Source of the DNA: UBA7330 sp965243485
GTDB taxonomy: Bacteria; Bacteroidota; Bacteroidia; Cytophagales; Cyclobacteriaceae
Assembly: GCA_965243485.1 (NCBI GenBank)
Contig: CBDEVP010000001.1
Location: 3,968,001 to 4,032,000 of the forward strand
DNA length: 64,000 bases
Reading direction: 5' to 3'
Positions 23,560-33,900 of this stretch are shown here, piece after piece. A model generated the notes under the pieces. That model saw only the letters and a list, made by a program, of their open reading frames with translations. It was not told the DNA's origin and made no database searches. Each line of letters starts with the position of its first letter. Positions within the stretch are counted from its first letter, which is position 1. Position numbers and translations under genes: made by a program.

Positions 23560-26556
23560 TCAGGAACGTCGCTTGATGCCGGATAGTAAAATTTTTAGCC
23601 AGTTGTAATACAAGGCAATAAACAATACAAAGGTCATGATCCAGATGATCATGATATTGAAAACCGGCGTGGGAAACAATGTTCCCGCCAAATGCTTTCT
23701 GGGTTGGAAAAACTGGGCCCTGAAATCCATAGCATGTTCCGGAAATTCAGGATCCATATAAATGGGATAGATCTTCTGGATCAGATGATTATCATGCTCC
23801 AGGATCCTGTGCTCGGTACCTGTGTTTTTTACAATGAAACTTACCGCTTCATTCTCATAGTTGATCCGCAATTCATTCAATTGTTCCTCTTTCTCAGGTG
23901 TAGCGGTTAATTCTGCCAGTAACGTATTCTTTTCGTCATTAGCGGCTTTATATCGCTGATTGTAATACCTCCTTAAGTCGGATATGAATTTGATCGCTGC
24001 GTCATGGACCTCCGCATTGTATCTGTTGGGGTCAATCGCTTCAAGTTGAGGGAATTGGTTGAAACCGATTTTTGTCAACTCCTTGGTAAACTCATTTTTT
24101 ACGGTTTTTAGCCGGTAAGCGACATCCTTTTTTTGTTCTTCAGTACCTTCATTGACATGTCGCATGGTAAAATCCAGATCTGCAACAAGTCTTGGAAACA
24201 AATAGGCAGTTTTGAATTCTGACTCCGCCATGATCTTGTCCTGAGGGTAGAATTGACTTTCATATTCATTGTTTACAAACTGATGGACCATCAGCCCCTC
24301 GAAGGCCCATCGACAGGTCATGATTTCGCCGATGACCGGCACTTTGTCTTCTGTGGTGATCACCGGATTCAGTTTGTCAAAGCTTACCACCACACCGCTT
24401 AGAATGATCTGCGGGATTATAAGTAAAGGGATCAAAATATACACCGAAACTGCTGATTTAAAGGCGGCCGAGATGATCAGCCCCAGGGTATTGGCAAAGC
24501 ATGAGACGGAGAAAAGTGTGAGCCAGAAGATCAACGTCATCCCCTTAAGTCCCATGATCAGCTCTCCGAGGATCACGAAAGACAGGGTCTGTATGGCTGA
24601 GAGGCTGAATAGAATGAAGATCTTTGAAAAGAGGTAGCTCAGCCTGCTCAGGTTTAGGAATTCCTCCCGCTTCAGTACTTTACGGTCCCTGATGATCTCT
24701 TCGGCACTGACGGTCAGTCCCATGAACAATGCAACGATCACACTCATGAAAAAGAATACCGGAATATTCAGGTTTTCCTTGAAATGGTAGACAGCCGTAT
24801 CCTCTGGCATATACCGGATAATAAAAGAAAGCAATACTGCAAGTAACGGTCCTTCGATCAGGTTGATGGAGAGGTACTGCTTATTGGTGATTTTTGATTT
24901 AAAATCCCTGATCGTAAATGTTCTCCATTGACTGAATTTTCCCGGAATGTTGGTGGTCTTTTTAGGAGTGGCTTCGGATTCTATTACCTCCTCTATTTGT
25001 TGGTTTTCCTCATACATCTGCCACCACTCTTTGGGAGAGATCTTTCTCTTTTTGGTGAAATTCCCAAATTCGTTGACCACCTTCGATTCGATGATGTTGA
25101 AGATCTGCTCAGGATTATTGTTTCTACCCTGATCCACGATCTTGACAGCCCGCTTGAAATAGCTGACCGCCTCGGAAGGATTCCCATAATAGATCTGGTA
25201 GCCGCCGACATCCAGGATGAGCAACTTGTCAAACATTTTGAAGATCTCTACGGATGGCTGATGAATGACCACAAAGACAAGTTTTCCTTTTAAGGAAAGT
25301 TCCTTGAGGAGATCCATGATGTTTTCAGAATCCCTTGAAGAAAGGCCGCTGGTTGGTTCATCCACAAACATGACGGTGGGCTCTCTCAGCAGCTCCAAAC
25401 CTATGTTTAGTCGTTTTCTCTGGCCACCTGAGATGGTTTTTTCGAGTGGAGATCCTACTTTCAGGTTACGGGTTTCAAAAAGACCCAGAGACTCCAATGT
25501 ATGATTTACCAACTCCCTGATTTCCGGTTCGGGCATTTCCCTGAAACATAGCTTGGCGGCAAAATAGAGGTTGTCAAAAACGGTAAGCTCTTCTATCAAA
25601 AGGTCATCCTGGGGAACGTAGCCAATGACCCCACTGATCTTTGATTGTTCTCTGTGGATATCAAAGCCATTGATCTTTACTTCGCCGGTTGTTGGCGTCT
25701 CATTCCCGTTCAATACATTCAACAGCGTAGACTTCCCGGCACCGCTACCACCCATGAGAGCGATCAGCCGGCCTGATTCTTCCTGCAGGTTGATCTTAAA
25801 GAGCCCTACCTTACCATTGCGGAACTTAAAGGTGACGTCGTTGGCGACAAAAGTGAGTTGATGTTCGGCATCGATACCCCTGTACATACCCACCACCTCT
25901 GAATGGTAAATTGATGATTCATCCAGTTTGATGACACTTCCCGTGTTGAAGTTGTAGATCTTATCCGTCCTCATGACCTCACCATTGAAGAGAATATTCT
26001 TTTCTCCATGATATTTCAGGAAGAAAAGATCGATTTCTACAAGTCCCAGGATGATGATGAATCCATCTACTTCCTCACTGACCAGATGTTTGCATTCCGT
26101 ATTCACGTGATGGCTGCCGTCATCGATGATCAATACATGATGTGAGGCTATTTTGCTCCTTTCCTCATAGATCACAAAAGCCTTGATCAGGTCTATGATC
26201 TCCTTTTTAACGTTCAGGTATTCACCGATCTGGTACAGCAAATGGTTCTCCCGCTCGGTGACCACACCATCTGCAGCAATCAGGATCACCAGATTCAGGA
26301 TCACCACAACTTTCTGCTGTGCCGTCTGCTCAAGATTGATCTGTTCACAGGTTTTTTTAAGATGCTGTACGATTTCCTTTTCATCCTCTTCCGATACATA
26401 CTTTTCAAATACCCGCATGTATCTGTCAGCTGTGTCCTGATCCAGTGATTCTCTCAGGAAATTCTGAATGAATGTCCGCTCTTCAGAAGAAACCTTGTTT
26501 TCCGAAGCAACGATAGCCAGAAGTCTTAGAATCGCATTTAGAACTTCTTCACTCAT
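23560..26556 (-). CDS. TerB-ABCG fusion: ABC transporter with N-terminal TerB-like domain
   Basis: The 998-residue protein has an N-terminal all-helical TerB-like domain (about 1-130; LLAIVASENKVSSEERTFI and LVILIAADGVVTERENHLL are the two metal-site-like repeats). A beta-rich region follows (about 138-235, FHA-like layout). The ABC domain has Walker A GGSGAGKST (269-277), signature SGGQRKRLNIGLEL and Walker B VMFVDEPTSGL. The ABC2 membrane region begins near 560 (ITNKQYLSINLIEGPLLAVL) with five helices, then a polar helical extracytoplasmic part (about 760-950) and a last helix pair (IMIIWIMTFVLFIALYYNWL). It is thus an ABCG-type half-transporter with added sensor domains. Substrate unknown. 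It is translationally coupled to the YdcF gene. Confidence 0.85.
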   Translation of the reverse strand: MSEEVLNAILRLLAIVASENKVSSEERTFIQNFLRESLDQDTADRYMRVFEKYVSEEDEKEIVQHLKKTCEQINLEQTAQQKVVVILNLVILIAADGVVTERENHLLYQIGEYLNVKKEIIDLIKAFVIYEERSKIASHHVLIIDDGSHHVNTECKHLVSEEVDGFIIILGLVEIDLFFLKYHGEKNILFNGEVMRTDKIYNFNTGSVIKLDESSIYHSEVVGMYRGIDAEHQLTFVANDVTFKFRNGKVGLFKINLQEESGRLIALMGGSGAGKSTLLNVLNGNETPTTGEVKINGFDIHREQSKISGVIGYVPQDDLLIEELTVFDNLYFAAKLCFREMPEPEIRELVNHTLESLGLFETRNLKVGSPLEKTISGGQRKRLNIGLELLREPTVMFVDEPTSGLSSRDSENIMDLLKELSLKGKLVFVVIHQPSVEIFKMFDKLLILDVGGYQIYYGNPSEAVSYFKRAVKIVDQGRNNNPEQIFNIIESKVVNEFGNFTKKRKISPKEWWQMYEENQQIEEVIESEATPKKTTNIPGKFSQWRTFTIRDFKSKITNKQYLSINLIEGPLLAVLLSFIIRYMPEDTAVYHFKENLNIPVFFFMSVIVALFMGLTVSAEEIIRDRKVLKREEFLNLSRLSYLFSKIFILFSLSAIQTLSFVILGELIMGLKGMTLIFWLTLFSVSCFANTLGLIISAAFKSAVSVYILIPLLIIPQIILSGVVVSFDKLNPVITTEDKVPVIGEIMTCRWAFEGLMVHQFVNNEYESQFYPQDKIMAESEFKTAYLFPRLVADLDFTMRHVNEGTEEQKKDVAYRLKTVKNEFTKELTKIGFNQFPQLEAIDPNRYNAEVHDAAIKFISDLRRYYNQRYKAANDEKNTLLAELTATPEKEEQLNELRINYENEAVSFIVKNTGTEHRILEHDNHLIQKIYPIYMDPEFPEHAMDFRAQFFQPRKHLAGTLFPTPVFNIMIIWIMTFVLFIALYYNWLKILLSGIKRRS

Positions 26557-26588
26557 AAATGATCATGTATTCAGGTGGTGAAAAACAA

Positions 26589-26617
26589 AAAAGCATTGAA
26601 AGATATTCAATGCTTTT
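26589..26617 (-). terminator. Intrinsic terminator after 26656-27549 gene
   Basis: A perfect 12-bp stem (26589-26600 with 26606-26617) with loop AGATA, followed on the minus strand by a T-rich run (GCTTTTTTGTTTTT). It isolates the lipoprotein gene from the ABC-YdcF operon. Confidence 0.9.
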
Positions 26618-26655
26618 GAAAGATAGTTGGATTAGGTTGGTTGTTGTACAAATTT

Positions 26656-27549
26656 TTAAGAGATGATTTCTGATCGGATTCTCTTGATCTCATTAGTAAT
26701 ATCTGCCAGCATATCCTGGGTCAGGATGAAATCACCGGTATTTTCAGAGATTTTTTTCTCGATTTCCGCCAGATCACCATCGTATAATTCCTTTAGTGTA
26801 TTAAGCTCTGTAAGCATGCCGGCAATTTTATCATCACTGGGCACATCCTCAAGCAGGGCAATCACGTCCTCAAGCGGTTTCTTTTGATCCAGGACAATTT
26901 TCACCAGTGGTTCGAGGATAAGGTTTCTATTGTCCTCATCCAGAATATCGGTAGGGTAGGTCTCGATGACTTTCACAGCCAAATAGAGTCCCTCTACAAA
27001 TGACCCCGTAAGGATCAATGCTCCCACATTCAGTCGTTCCGCATCGTTCAGATTTTTTCCGGCAGTCTCAATAGCATTATCGATCATCGAAGCCAGTGTA
27101 TCCCTGCTTCCTTCGCTTTCCTGGAAACGTGAAACCATCTGATTGCTAAAGATCGAGGATACGCCCAGGGTTTCTGATAAATTCTGACAGGCCTCCAGGT
27201 AGTCCAGCGACTTCTGTACCTGCTCATAAGAGATCAGGTAACCCATGTCCGTGGCATAAATGCCCAGATTCAAAGCAGCCTTATCTTCATTGTTCTGATA
27301 TGAAGAAACGTCAGACAGATCATTGATCAACTCCTCGTTGTAATCTGCCGCAGCAGCCTGGAGGGTATAGGGAACTTCAGAAGGGTTGGGCAAATCTGCC
27401 AGGACCTTATCAATATCCGCAACCAGCTGTTCTTTGGAAGCTGAAAATTCAACGTCATCGGCTTTTGACCCTTTGTTGGACCCCCCGCAACCCGAAAGAA
27501 GGGAGAAGGCCAATATGACACAGGAAGAATAGAATAACGTCAGTTTCAT
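26656..27549 (-). CDS. Hypothetical lipoprotein, alpha-helical
   Basis: The 297-residue protein starts MKLTLFYSSCVILAFSLLSGCG, a lipoprotein signal with lipobox LSGC. The rest is predicted alpha-helical and acidic: LVADIDKVLADLPNPSEVPY, LNLGIYATDMGYLISYEQVQ, LDYLEACQNLSETLG and GALILTGSFVEGLYLAVKV are the clearest blocks. The NLGIYATDMGYL and GSFVEGLYLA blocks look like conserved family signatures, but I cannot name the family. No enzyme motif. It has its own terminator and an upstream gap of 188 bp, so it is a single-gene unit. Confidence 0.75.
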   Translation of the reverse strand: MKLTLFYSSCVILAFSLLSGCGGSNKGSKADDVEFSASKEQLVADIDKVLADLPNPSEVPYTLQAAAADYNEELINDLSDVSSYQNNEDKAALNLGIYATDMGYLISYEQVQKSLDYLEACQNLSETLGVSSIFSNQMVSRFQESEGSRDTLASMIDNAIETAGKNLNDAERLNVGALILTGSFVEGLYLAVKVIETYPTDILDEDNRNLILEPLVKIVLDQKKPLEDVIALLEDVPSDDKIAGMLTELNTLKELYDGDLAEIEKKISENTGDFILTQDMLADITNEIKRIRSEIIS

Positions 27550-27737
27550 GTAAGTGATAATTAGTTTTTAGAGGACGAATGGAATTCACCACGCTCCGAT
27601 AGATATCGGGATCGGGGCTCATTTCATTTACTAGTTAGGTTTATTTTCTGCCCAATTTTAATCTATTTTTAAGTGGCATTGAAATTTACCAGTAAGATTT
27701 TCAAACTTTGACCGCACAAAATCGGTATTAAAAGTTA

Positions 27738-27944
27738 ATGAGCGGGATAAGTTACACCAGTCTGAGAGCGGGACACAAATACTGGGCAGTGAATTTCGGT
27801 GAACGGATCGAGTTCGAAGTACTGGAGGTACTTTATCCCCTGGACTTTGTTATCAAGGACCTCTCCACCCTTGAAAAGCTGAAACTTTCTGATCTGACTC
27901 GCTACGGTAAAGGCAGGGATTTTGAGATACGGGATTTAGTGTAA
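27738..27944 (+). CDS. Small hypothetical protein, 68 residues
   Basis: The frame encodes a compact basic/acidic mixed protein starting MSGISYTSLRAGHKYWAVNF and ending FEIRDLV; the middle (ERIEFEVLEVLYPLDFVIKD) looks like beta strands of a small barrel. No membrane or export signal, so probably cytoplasmic. Function not recognised. The gap upstream (27550-27737) holds only a short palindrome CCGAT-AGAT-ATCGG near 27597. Confidence 0.6.
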   Translation: MSGISYTSLRAGHKYWAVNFGERIEFEVLEVLYPLDFVIKDLSTLEKLKLSDLTRYGKGRDFEIRDLV

Positions 27945-28176
27945 TACCAAATATTTTCAGAACCTGATGCTAGGTTTAGATTTAAAATAAATTCAACACT
28001 AGTATTTGGCACATCCTACTTTTGATGTAAGCAAGAAACATTTGAAGACTGGAAAAACGAGGATAAAGACACTTTATGACATTGTTTGTACAGGAGACAT
28101 TTTTACAATATTTTACTATACCCTTGCTTGTCATAAATAAGAGTAGTATTTTTCCATATAAATAAATAACTAACTC

Positions 28177-29379
28177 ATGGAAAATTCAAAAAGCTTACTA
28201 TTGGTTGTGGCCTTAGCAATACCGATGATTTGTGCCTCTCAATCTACTACTTATTATGGTTCAGGAGCCGGCACATCAGGATTATACAACGCTTTCTTTG
28301 GTAATCTAGCAGGTGCCAATAATACTACGGGTTCTTCAAATTCATTCTATGGTTATTCATCTGGTAGTGGGACAACATCAGGCGGTTACAACGCATATTT
28401 TGGAATGGCTGCAGGACTAAATAATCAAACTGGTTGGAGAAACTCGTGTTTTGGAGCTGATGCTGGAACATACATTCTTAATGGTTCAGACAACACATTC
28501 ATTGGAACTGGTGCTGGACATAGCTTGATAACAGGCAGCAACAACACTGCAATAGGTGCTTGGACAGGTTGGATCAGTAATTTCTCAAATTCCACAGCTA
28601 TTGGATTTGGCGTTTCAATAAGCGCTTCTAATCAGGTGAGAATCGGAAACTCAAGTGTGACAAGCATAGGTGGTCAAGTTGGATGGACAACTTTATCAGA
28701 CGGAAGATTCAAGGCGAATATCAAAAATGATGTCCCCGGTCTTGAATTTATCAGTAGCTTAAATCCTGTCAGTTACAATATTGATAATCAAAAATTTGAT
28801 CATTATGTTGGGATGAATGATCGGGTTAGTGAATCTTCAAGAACTTACCCAAGGTTATCAGAGAGACGAATTGGATTGGTTGCGCAGGAAGTTGAAGAAG
28901 TAATAGTGAAAAATAATCTAGACATCGGCATAGTAGATAAGCCTAAAGGTGAGAAAGATTATTATGGAATAAGGTATTCAGAGTTCGTAGTGCCTTTAAT
29001 TAAAGCTGTTAAAGAATTAAATGAGTTAATCTCCAACCAACAAGCTGAAATTGACAATCTAAAAGCGGAATTAGAAAATAGTAATAAAACCTCAAATAGC
29101 AACTTAATAAAAGATACTGGTTTGAGAATGGAACAAAACTTTCCCAATCCTTTTAGCATAGAAACGGAGATTGATTTGTATGTTGATCAAACATACATTG
29201 AAGCCAAGATTAATTTATTTGATTTGCGAGGTAGCTTAATCAAGTCTATTCCAGTAAATGGACGAGGGAACACAAAAATTTCAGTTTCTTCCGAAGGTAT
29301 TAATGAAGGTATATACTTGTATGCCCTTATTGCAGACAATCAGGTGATTGAATCTAAGAAGATGATCGTATCAAAATAG
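28177..29379 (+). CDS. Surface protein with Hep/Hag-like repeats, S74 chaperone and T9SS domain
   Basis: The 400-residue protein has a signal peptide (MENSKSLLLVVALAIPMICA). Residues 25-165 are short glycine-rich repeats (YNAFFGNLAGANNTTGSSN, NTFIGTGAGHSLITGSNNT), like trimeric autotransporter heads. At 172-305 is a peptidase S74 intramolecular chaperone domain: LSDGRFKANI with the Ser174/Lys179 pair (spacing five, as in endosialidase Ser911/Lys916), GLVAQEVEEV and the coiled-coil end VPLIKAVKELNELI. Residues 318-400 are a type A T9SS sorting domain (MEQNFPNPFSIETEIDLYV, GIYLYALIA). It should form a trimer at the cell surface. If the S74 dyad is active it would cut the head from the sorting domain. 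Confidence 0.85.
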   Translation: MENSKSLLLVVALAIPMICASQSTTYYGSGAGTSGLYNAFFGNLAGANNTTGSSNSFYGYSSGSGTTSGGYNAYFGMAAGLNNQTGWRNSCFGADAGTYILNGSDNTFIGTGAGHSLITGSNNTAIGAWTGWISNFSNSTAIGFGVSISASNQVRIGNSSVTSIGGQVGWTTLSDGRFKANIKNDVPGLEFISSLNPVSYNIDNQKFDHYVGMNDRVSESSRTYPRLSERRIGLVAQEVEEVIVKNNLDIGIVDKPKGEKDYYGIRYSEFVVPLIKAVKELNELISNQQAEIDNLKAELENSNKTSNSNLIKDTGLRMEQNFPNPFSIETEIDLYVDQTYIEAKINLFDLRGSLIKSIPVNGRGNTKISVSSEGINEGIYLYALIADNQVIESKKMIVSK

Positions 29380-29396
29380 ATTAAGCAAGGTTGTTT

Positions 29397-29438
29397 TAAG
29401 TCTCTTGCTTAATGAATCTTCCTAAAGCAAGAGACTTA
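29397..29438. terminator. Bidirectional terminator between S74 gene and gltD
   Basis: A perfect 14-bp inverted repeat (29397-29410 with 29425-29438; core AAGTCTCTTGCTT) with a 14-nt loop stands between the convergent genes ending at 29379 and 29447. T-rich flanks on both sides are modest. Confidence 0.7.
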
Positions 29439-29446
29439 TATTAGAA

Positions 29447-30919
29447 TCAATTAAGCTCAAAATAGGAATGCTGCTTGGACGGCAGGCTTGAAACGCCCAT
29501 CAGGTACGTGTCAACGGCCCGGGCTGCTTCCCGGCCCTCTGAAATGGCCCAAACCACCAGCGACTGGCCTCGGCGCATGTCACCCGCAACAAACACATCC
29601 GGTTGGTTGGTCTGATAATCCTTGCCTTTCACGTTACCGCGCTCGTCCAGCTCAAGTCCGAGCTGTTCTACCATCCCGGTTTTCTGCGGATGCACAAATC
29701 CTGCGGCTATCAGTGCGAGCTCACATGGAATGGTGCGTTCAGAGCCTTCAATTTCATTAAACCCTTTATCTCCCCATTCAATATCCACCAACTTGAGCCC
29801 GGTAAGCTCTCCTTTTTCGTTGCCGACAAACTCCTTGGTCAGTACCGACCATTTCCGGTCACTGCCTTCTTCATGACTCGACGATGTTCGAAGGATCATG
29901 GGCCATTCCGGCCATGGGTTAGTGATCGATCTGTTTTTCGGAGGTTTATCCAGGATCTCAATTTGCGTGATTGATTTCGCCTTGTGCCGGTTGGAGGTTC
30001 CGATACAGTCTGAGCCCGTATCACCACCACCGATCACCACCACATTTTTTCCTGTGGCAAGCACTTCTTCCACCGGTCGTCCTTCATGATTCATCAGGAC
30101 GTTGTCTTCCTTCGACACACGCTTATTCTGCTGGCTCAGGAAATCCATGGCAAAATGAATGCCTTTGAGGTTCCTGCCCGGAATGGGAATATCCCTGGGG
30201 ACCGTAGAGCCTCCGCAAAGTACAATGGAATCAAAATCTTTTCGCAGTTGCTCAACGCTGATGTTATTGCCCACGTCCGCGTTGGTCTCAAACTTGATCC
30301 CTTCCTTCACCATGACATCGATCCGGCGCTGTACCACCCATTTCTCAAGCTTGAAATCCGGAATACCATACCTGAGAAGTCCGCCAATCTTACTGGCCCG
30401 TTCAAATACGGTGACCTCATGTCCTGCCTGGTTCAACTGATCGGCCGCACCGAGACCTGCAGGCCCCGAGCCGATGACCGCTACCTTTTTACCAGTCCGG
30501 CTGGCCGGGATCCGTGGCTTTACAAGGCCCAGGTCAAATGCCTTTTCAATGATCTCTTTTTCGATCAGCTCAATGGCCACAGGATCTTTATTGATCCCAA
30601 GCACGCAGGAACCCTCACACGGTGCCGGACAAATTCTGCCCGTAAACTCCGGAAAGTTATTTGTTGACTTGAGGATCTTGTACGCCGCTTCCCAATCCTT
30701 GTTGTAGACTGCGTCATTGAAGTCAGGGATTTGATTTCCTAGCGGGCAACCCTGATGACAAAAGGGGATACCACAATCCATGCAACGAGCTGCCTGTTTG
30801 TTGGTCTTATCTTCAGTGAATGGTTCGTAAACCTCTTTATAGTCATTGACCCTCAGATGGGGATCTCTTGAATGTGGTAGTTCTCTTTTATATTTTAAAA
30901 ATCCTTCTTTATCTGCCAT
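29447..30919 (-). CDS. gltD: Glutamate synthase small subunit
   Basis: The 490-residue protein is of normal length for the NADPH-linked small subunit. The N-terminal cysteines that hold the iron-sulphur clusters are visible in ARCMDCGIPFCHQGCPLG and CPAPCEGSCVLG. FAD binding is shown by VAVIGSGPAGLGAADQL, NAD(P) binding by VVVIGGGDTGSDCIG. The end, GDMRRGQSLVVWAISEGREA, is the second FAD contact. It passes electrons from NAD(P)H to the large subunit for glutamate formation from glutamine and 2-oxoglutarate. The gene follows gltB by 3 nt. Confidence 0.95.
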   Translation of the reverse strand: MADKEGFLKYKRELPHSRDPHLRVNDYKEVYEPFTEDKTNKQAARCMDCGIPFCHQGCPLGNQIPDFNDAVYNKDWEAAYKILKSTNNFPEFTGRICPAPCEGSCVLGINKDPVAIELIEKEIIEKAFDLGLVKPRIPASRTGKKVAVIGSGPAGLGAADQLNQAGHEVTVFERASKIGGLLRYGIPDFKLEKWVVQRRIDVMVKEGIKFETNADVGNNISVEQLRKDFDSIVLCGGSTVPRDIPIPGRNLKGIHFAMDFLSQQNKRVSKEDNVLMNHEGRPVEEVLATGKNVVVIGGGDTGSDCIGTSNRHKAKSITQIEILDKPPKNRSITNPWPEWPMILRTSSSHEEGSDRKWSVLTKEFVGNEKGELTGLKLVDIEWGDKGFNEIEGSERTIPCELALIAAGFVHPQKTGMVEQLGLELDERGNVKGKDYQTNQPDVFVAGDMRRGQSLVVWAISEGREAARAVDTYLMGVSSLPSKQHSYFELN

Positions 30920-30922
30920 TGA

Positions 30923-33900
30923 TTAAGCTACTTTTTCTTGTTCCTCCAATTTTCCTTCTTCCAAAACCCGCTTCAGGTCATTCGGCATCACCTTGACGAA
31001 ATATTTCACCATGCTGTTCCAGTCATCAAGGATCAGCTTGCCGAGCTTACTTCCTGTAAACTTCACATGGTTGGTGATTTCCTCCTGAATGTATTTGATG
31101 TCCTCATCTGCGAGTTGTTCCAGGCCGACCATTTCCATGTTGACTTTATCTCTGAACTCATTTTTCTGGTCAAAGACATACGCCATTCCACCCGACATAC
31201 CGGCAGCGAAGTTATTGCCTGTCTCTCCAAGCACGATGACTTTTCCACCGGTCATATATTCGCATCCATGGTCGCCAATACCTTCAATGACCGCCTCCAC
31301 GCCGGAATTTCTCACGCAGAAACGCTCGCCGGCCATACCACTGATGTAGGCTTTACCGGAGGTAGCGCCATAAAACGCCACGTTTCCAATGATAATATTT
31401 TCGTGCGCTTGCAGTGTGGACCCTTTGGGAAGTTTGATCACCAGGTGACCTCCGGAAAGTCCCTTTCCGCAGTAGTCATTGGCCTCACCTTCCAGCTCGA
31501 AGTTCACACCCGGTGCCAGGAAGGCTCCGAAACTTTGTCCCGCTGAGCCTTTAAAGCCTACGGACATTCTTGATAGGCCAAGCCCCTTACTGCCATGCAG
31601 TTTGGATATTTCATATGATAACATGGCTCCAACAGCGCGATCGGTATTCTTAATGTTGTAGACCTTATTGTTTTCTCCTTTTTTAAGGTAGTCGCGGATC
31701 AGCTTCCGGTCAAGCACCTTTTCCAGGTGGTGATCCTGTCCGAACTGGTTGTACTCGCCATATGAGCTTGGTACACTCACCTTATTGAGGATGGGTGAGA
31801 AATCAATTCTTTTCAGCTTCCAGTGCTCCATGTTGGACTTCACCTTCAGAACCTGTGACTGACCGACCATCTCATTGACGGTTCGGAATCCAAGCTCCGC
31901 CATGATCTCTCTGAGTTCCTGAGCAATGAAGGTGAAGAAATTCACCACGTGATCCGGATTTCCGGTGAAAAGCTTTCTCAATTCAGGTCTTTGCGTGGCG
32001 ATTCCCACAGGACAGGTATTGAGATGACACTTTCTCATCATGATACATCCTTCGACAACCAGCGCTGCCGTACTGAAGCCGTACTCTTCAGCCCCCAGTA
32101 AGGTGGCAATCGCCACATCCCGGCCGGTCATCAGCTTGCCATCCGTCTGCAATACCACACGGCTTCTCAGGTTATTCTTGAGCAGCGTCTGGTGTGCCTC
32201 GGAAAGACCAATCTCCCAAGGAAGTCCTGCATGCCGGATCGATGAAATAGGGGAGGCCCCCGTTCCTCCATCGGCACCGGAGATCAGAATTACGTCTGCC
32301 TTAGCTTTGGAAACACCTGAAGCGATGGTACCGACACCAGCTTCAGCTACGAGCTTGACATTAATCCTGGCATTCCTATTTGCATTCTTCAGGTCATAGA
32401 TCAACTGTTTCAGATCCTCGATCGAATAAATATCGTGGTGCGGGGGAGGGGATATCAGACCCACGCCCGGTGTGGAATACCTTACTTTGGCGATCCATGC
32501 ATCCACCTTGTGACCGGGCAGCTGACCGCCTTCACCGGGCTTGGCGCCCTGGGCGATCTTGATCTGAAGTTCTGTGGCTTCCTTCAGGTAGTTGCTGGTC
32601 ACCCCGAATCTACCGGACGCTACCTGCTTGATCGCAGAACGCTCCCAGTCGCCATTCGGCTTCTTCTCAAATCTTATTTCATCTTCACCGCCTTCGCCGC
32701 TATTGCTTTTCCCGCCAATCCTGTTCATGGCGATCGCCAGCGTGGAGTGTGCCTCATGCGAGATCGACCCGAAGGACATGGCGCCAGTAGCAAAACGCTT
32801 AAGAATGCCTTCTACAGGCTCTACTTCTTCCAGTGGTACAGATTGCCGTTTCTTGAACTCGAAAAGACTCCTGATGGTAATGCTTTTCTCCTGATGCTCA
32901 TCAATGAGGTTGGAGAATTTCTTGAACAGGTTGTAGTCATTAAGTCTTGTGGACTTCTGAAGTAAATGGATGGTTTCAGGGTTGAGCAGGTGAACCTCAC
33001 CGTTTCTCTTCCACTGGAAAAATCCACCCACTTCCAGCAACCTGTCGTAAGTCTTATACGCCGCATTGTGTTTGATCAGGGCTTCTCTTTCAAGATCATC
33101 AAATGTGAGTCCGTCAAGTCTGCTGATCGTTCCTTTGAAGCACTTTTCAACGACTTCCGAACCAAGGCCAAGACATTCGAAGATCTGGGCGCTCTGATAC
33201 GACTGAAGGGTGGAAATACCCATTTTGGAAAGGATCTTCAGCAATCCGTAGCCTACGCCATTCGCAAAATTTTCGAAGTAATGTTCGACCGGCTTGCTGT
33301 TATCAAGCTTCTCGTTCTTGTGAAGATCCCTGAGGGTCTGATAAACCTTGAATGGATAGATTGCGCTGGCACCGTAGCCGATGATGGTGGCAAAGTGATG
33401 CGTTTCCCAGGCATCGCCTGCTTCCACAATCAACCCGGCTTTGGTCCGGATGTTGTTCTTCACCAGGTGGTGGTGAATGCCTCCGGTAGCCAGAAGTGCA
33501 GGGATCGGTACCCTTACCTCATCGATGTTCCTGTTGGAAATAATGAGGATCTTTTTCTTTTGATCTACTGCCTTTTTCGCCTCCTGACAGATCTTGTTGA
33601 TGGCTTCTGCCAGCGACAGCTTTTGCGGATCGAAAGTGGCATCGATGATCTGGTAGTCAAAGCCGTACTCCTTCAGGTGAGTAAGCTTAAAGAAGTCCTC
33701 TTTAGATAGCACCGGATGAGAAATGTGGATCTGCTTGGTGTGTTCAGGACTTTCATCCAGTACATTCAGGGATTCACCCACCCTGGTGAACAGAGACATG
33801 ACCAGTCTTTCTCTGATTGGGTCGATCGGAGGATTACTTACCTGAGCAAAAAACTGCTTGAAATAGTTTGATATGTGCTGACTCTGCTGTGACAAAACAG

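Noticed and set aside
27588..27620. Palindrome CCGAT-AGAT-ATCGG as a regulator site
   Set aside because: Only 5 bp per arm, and similar short units are widespread in Bacteroidota DNA; not enough to call.
32966..33709. A 247-residue frame on the plus strand
   Set aside because: Antisense to gltB, which is complete and conserved over this region.
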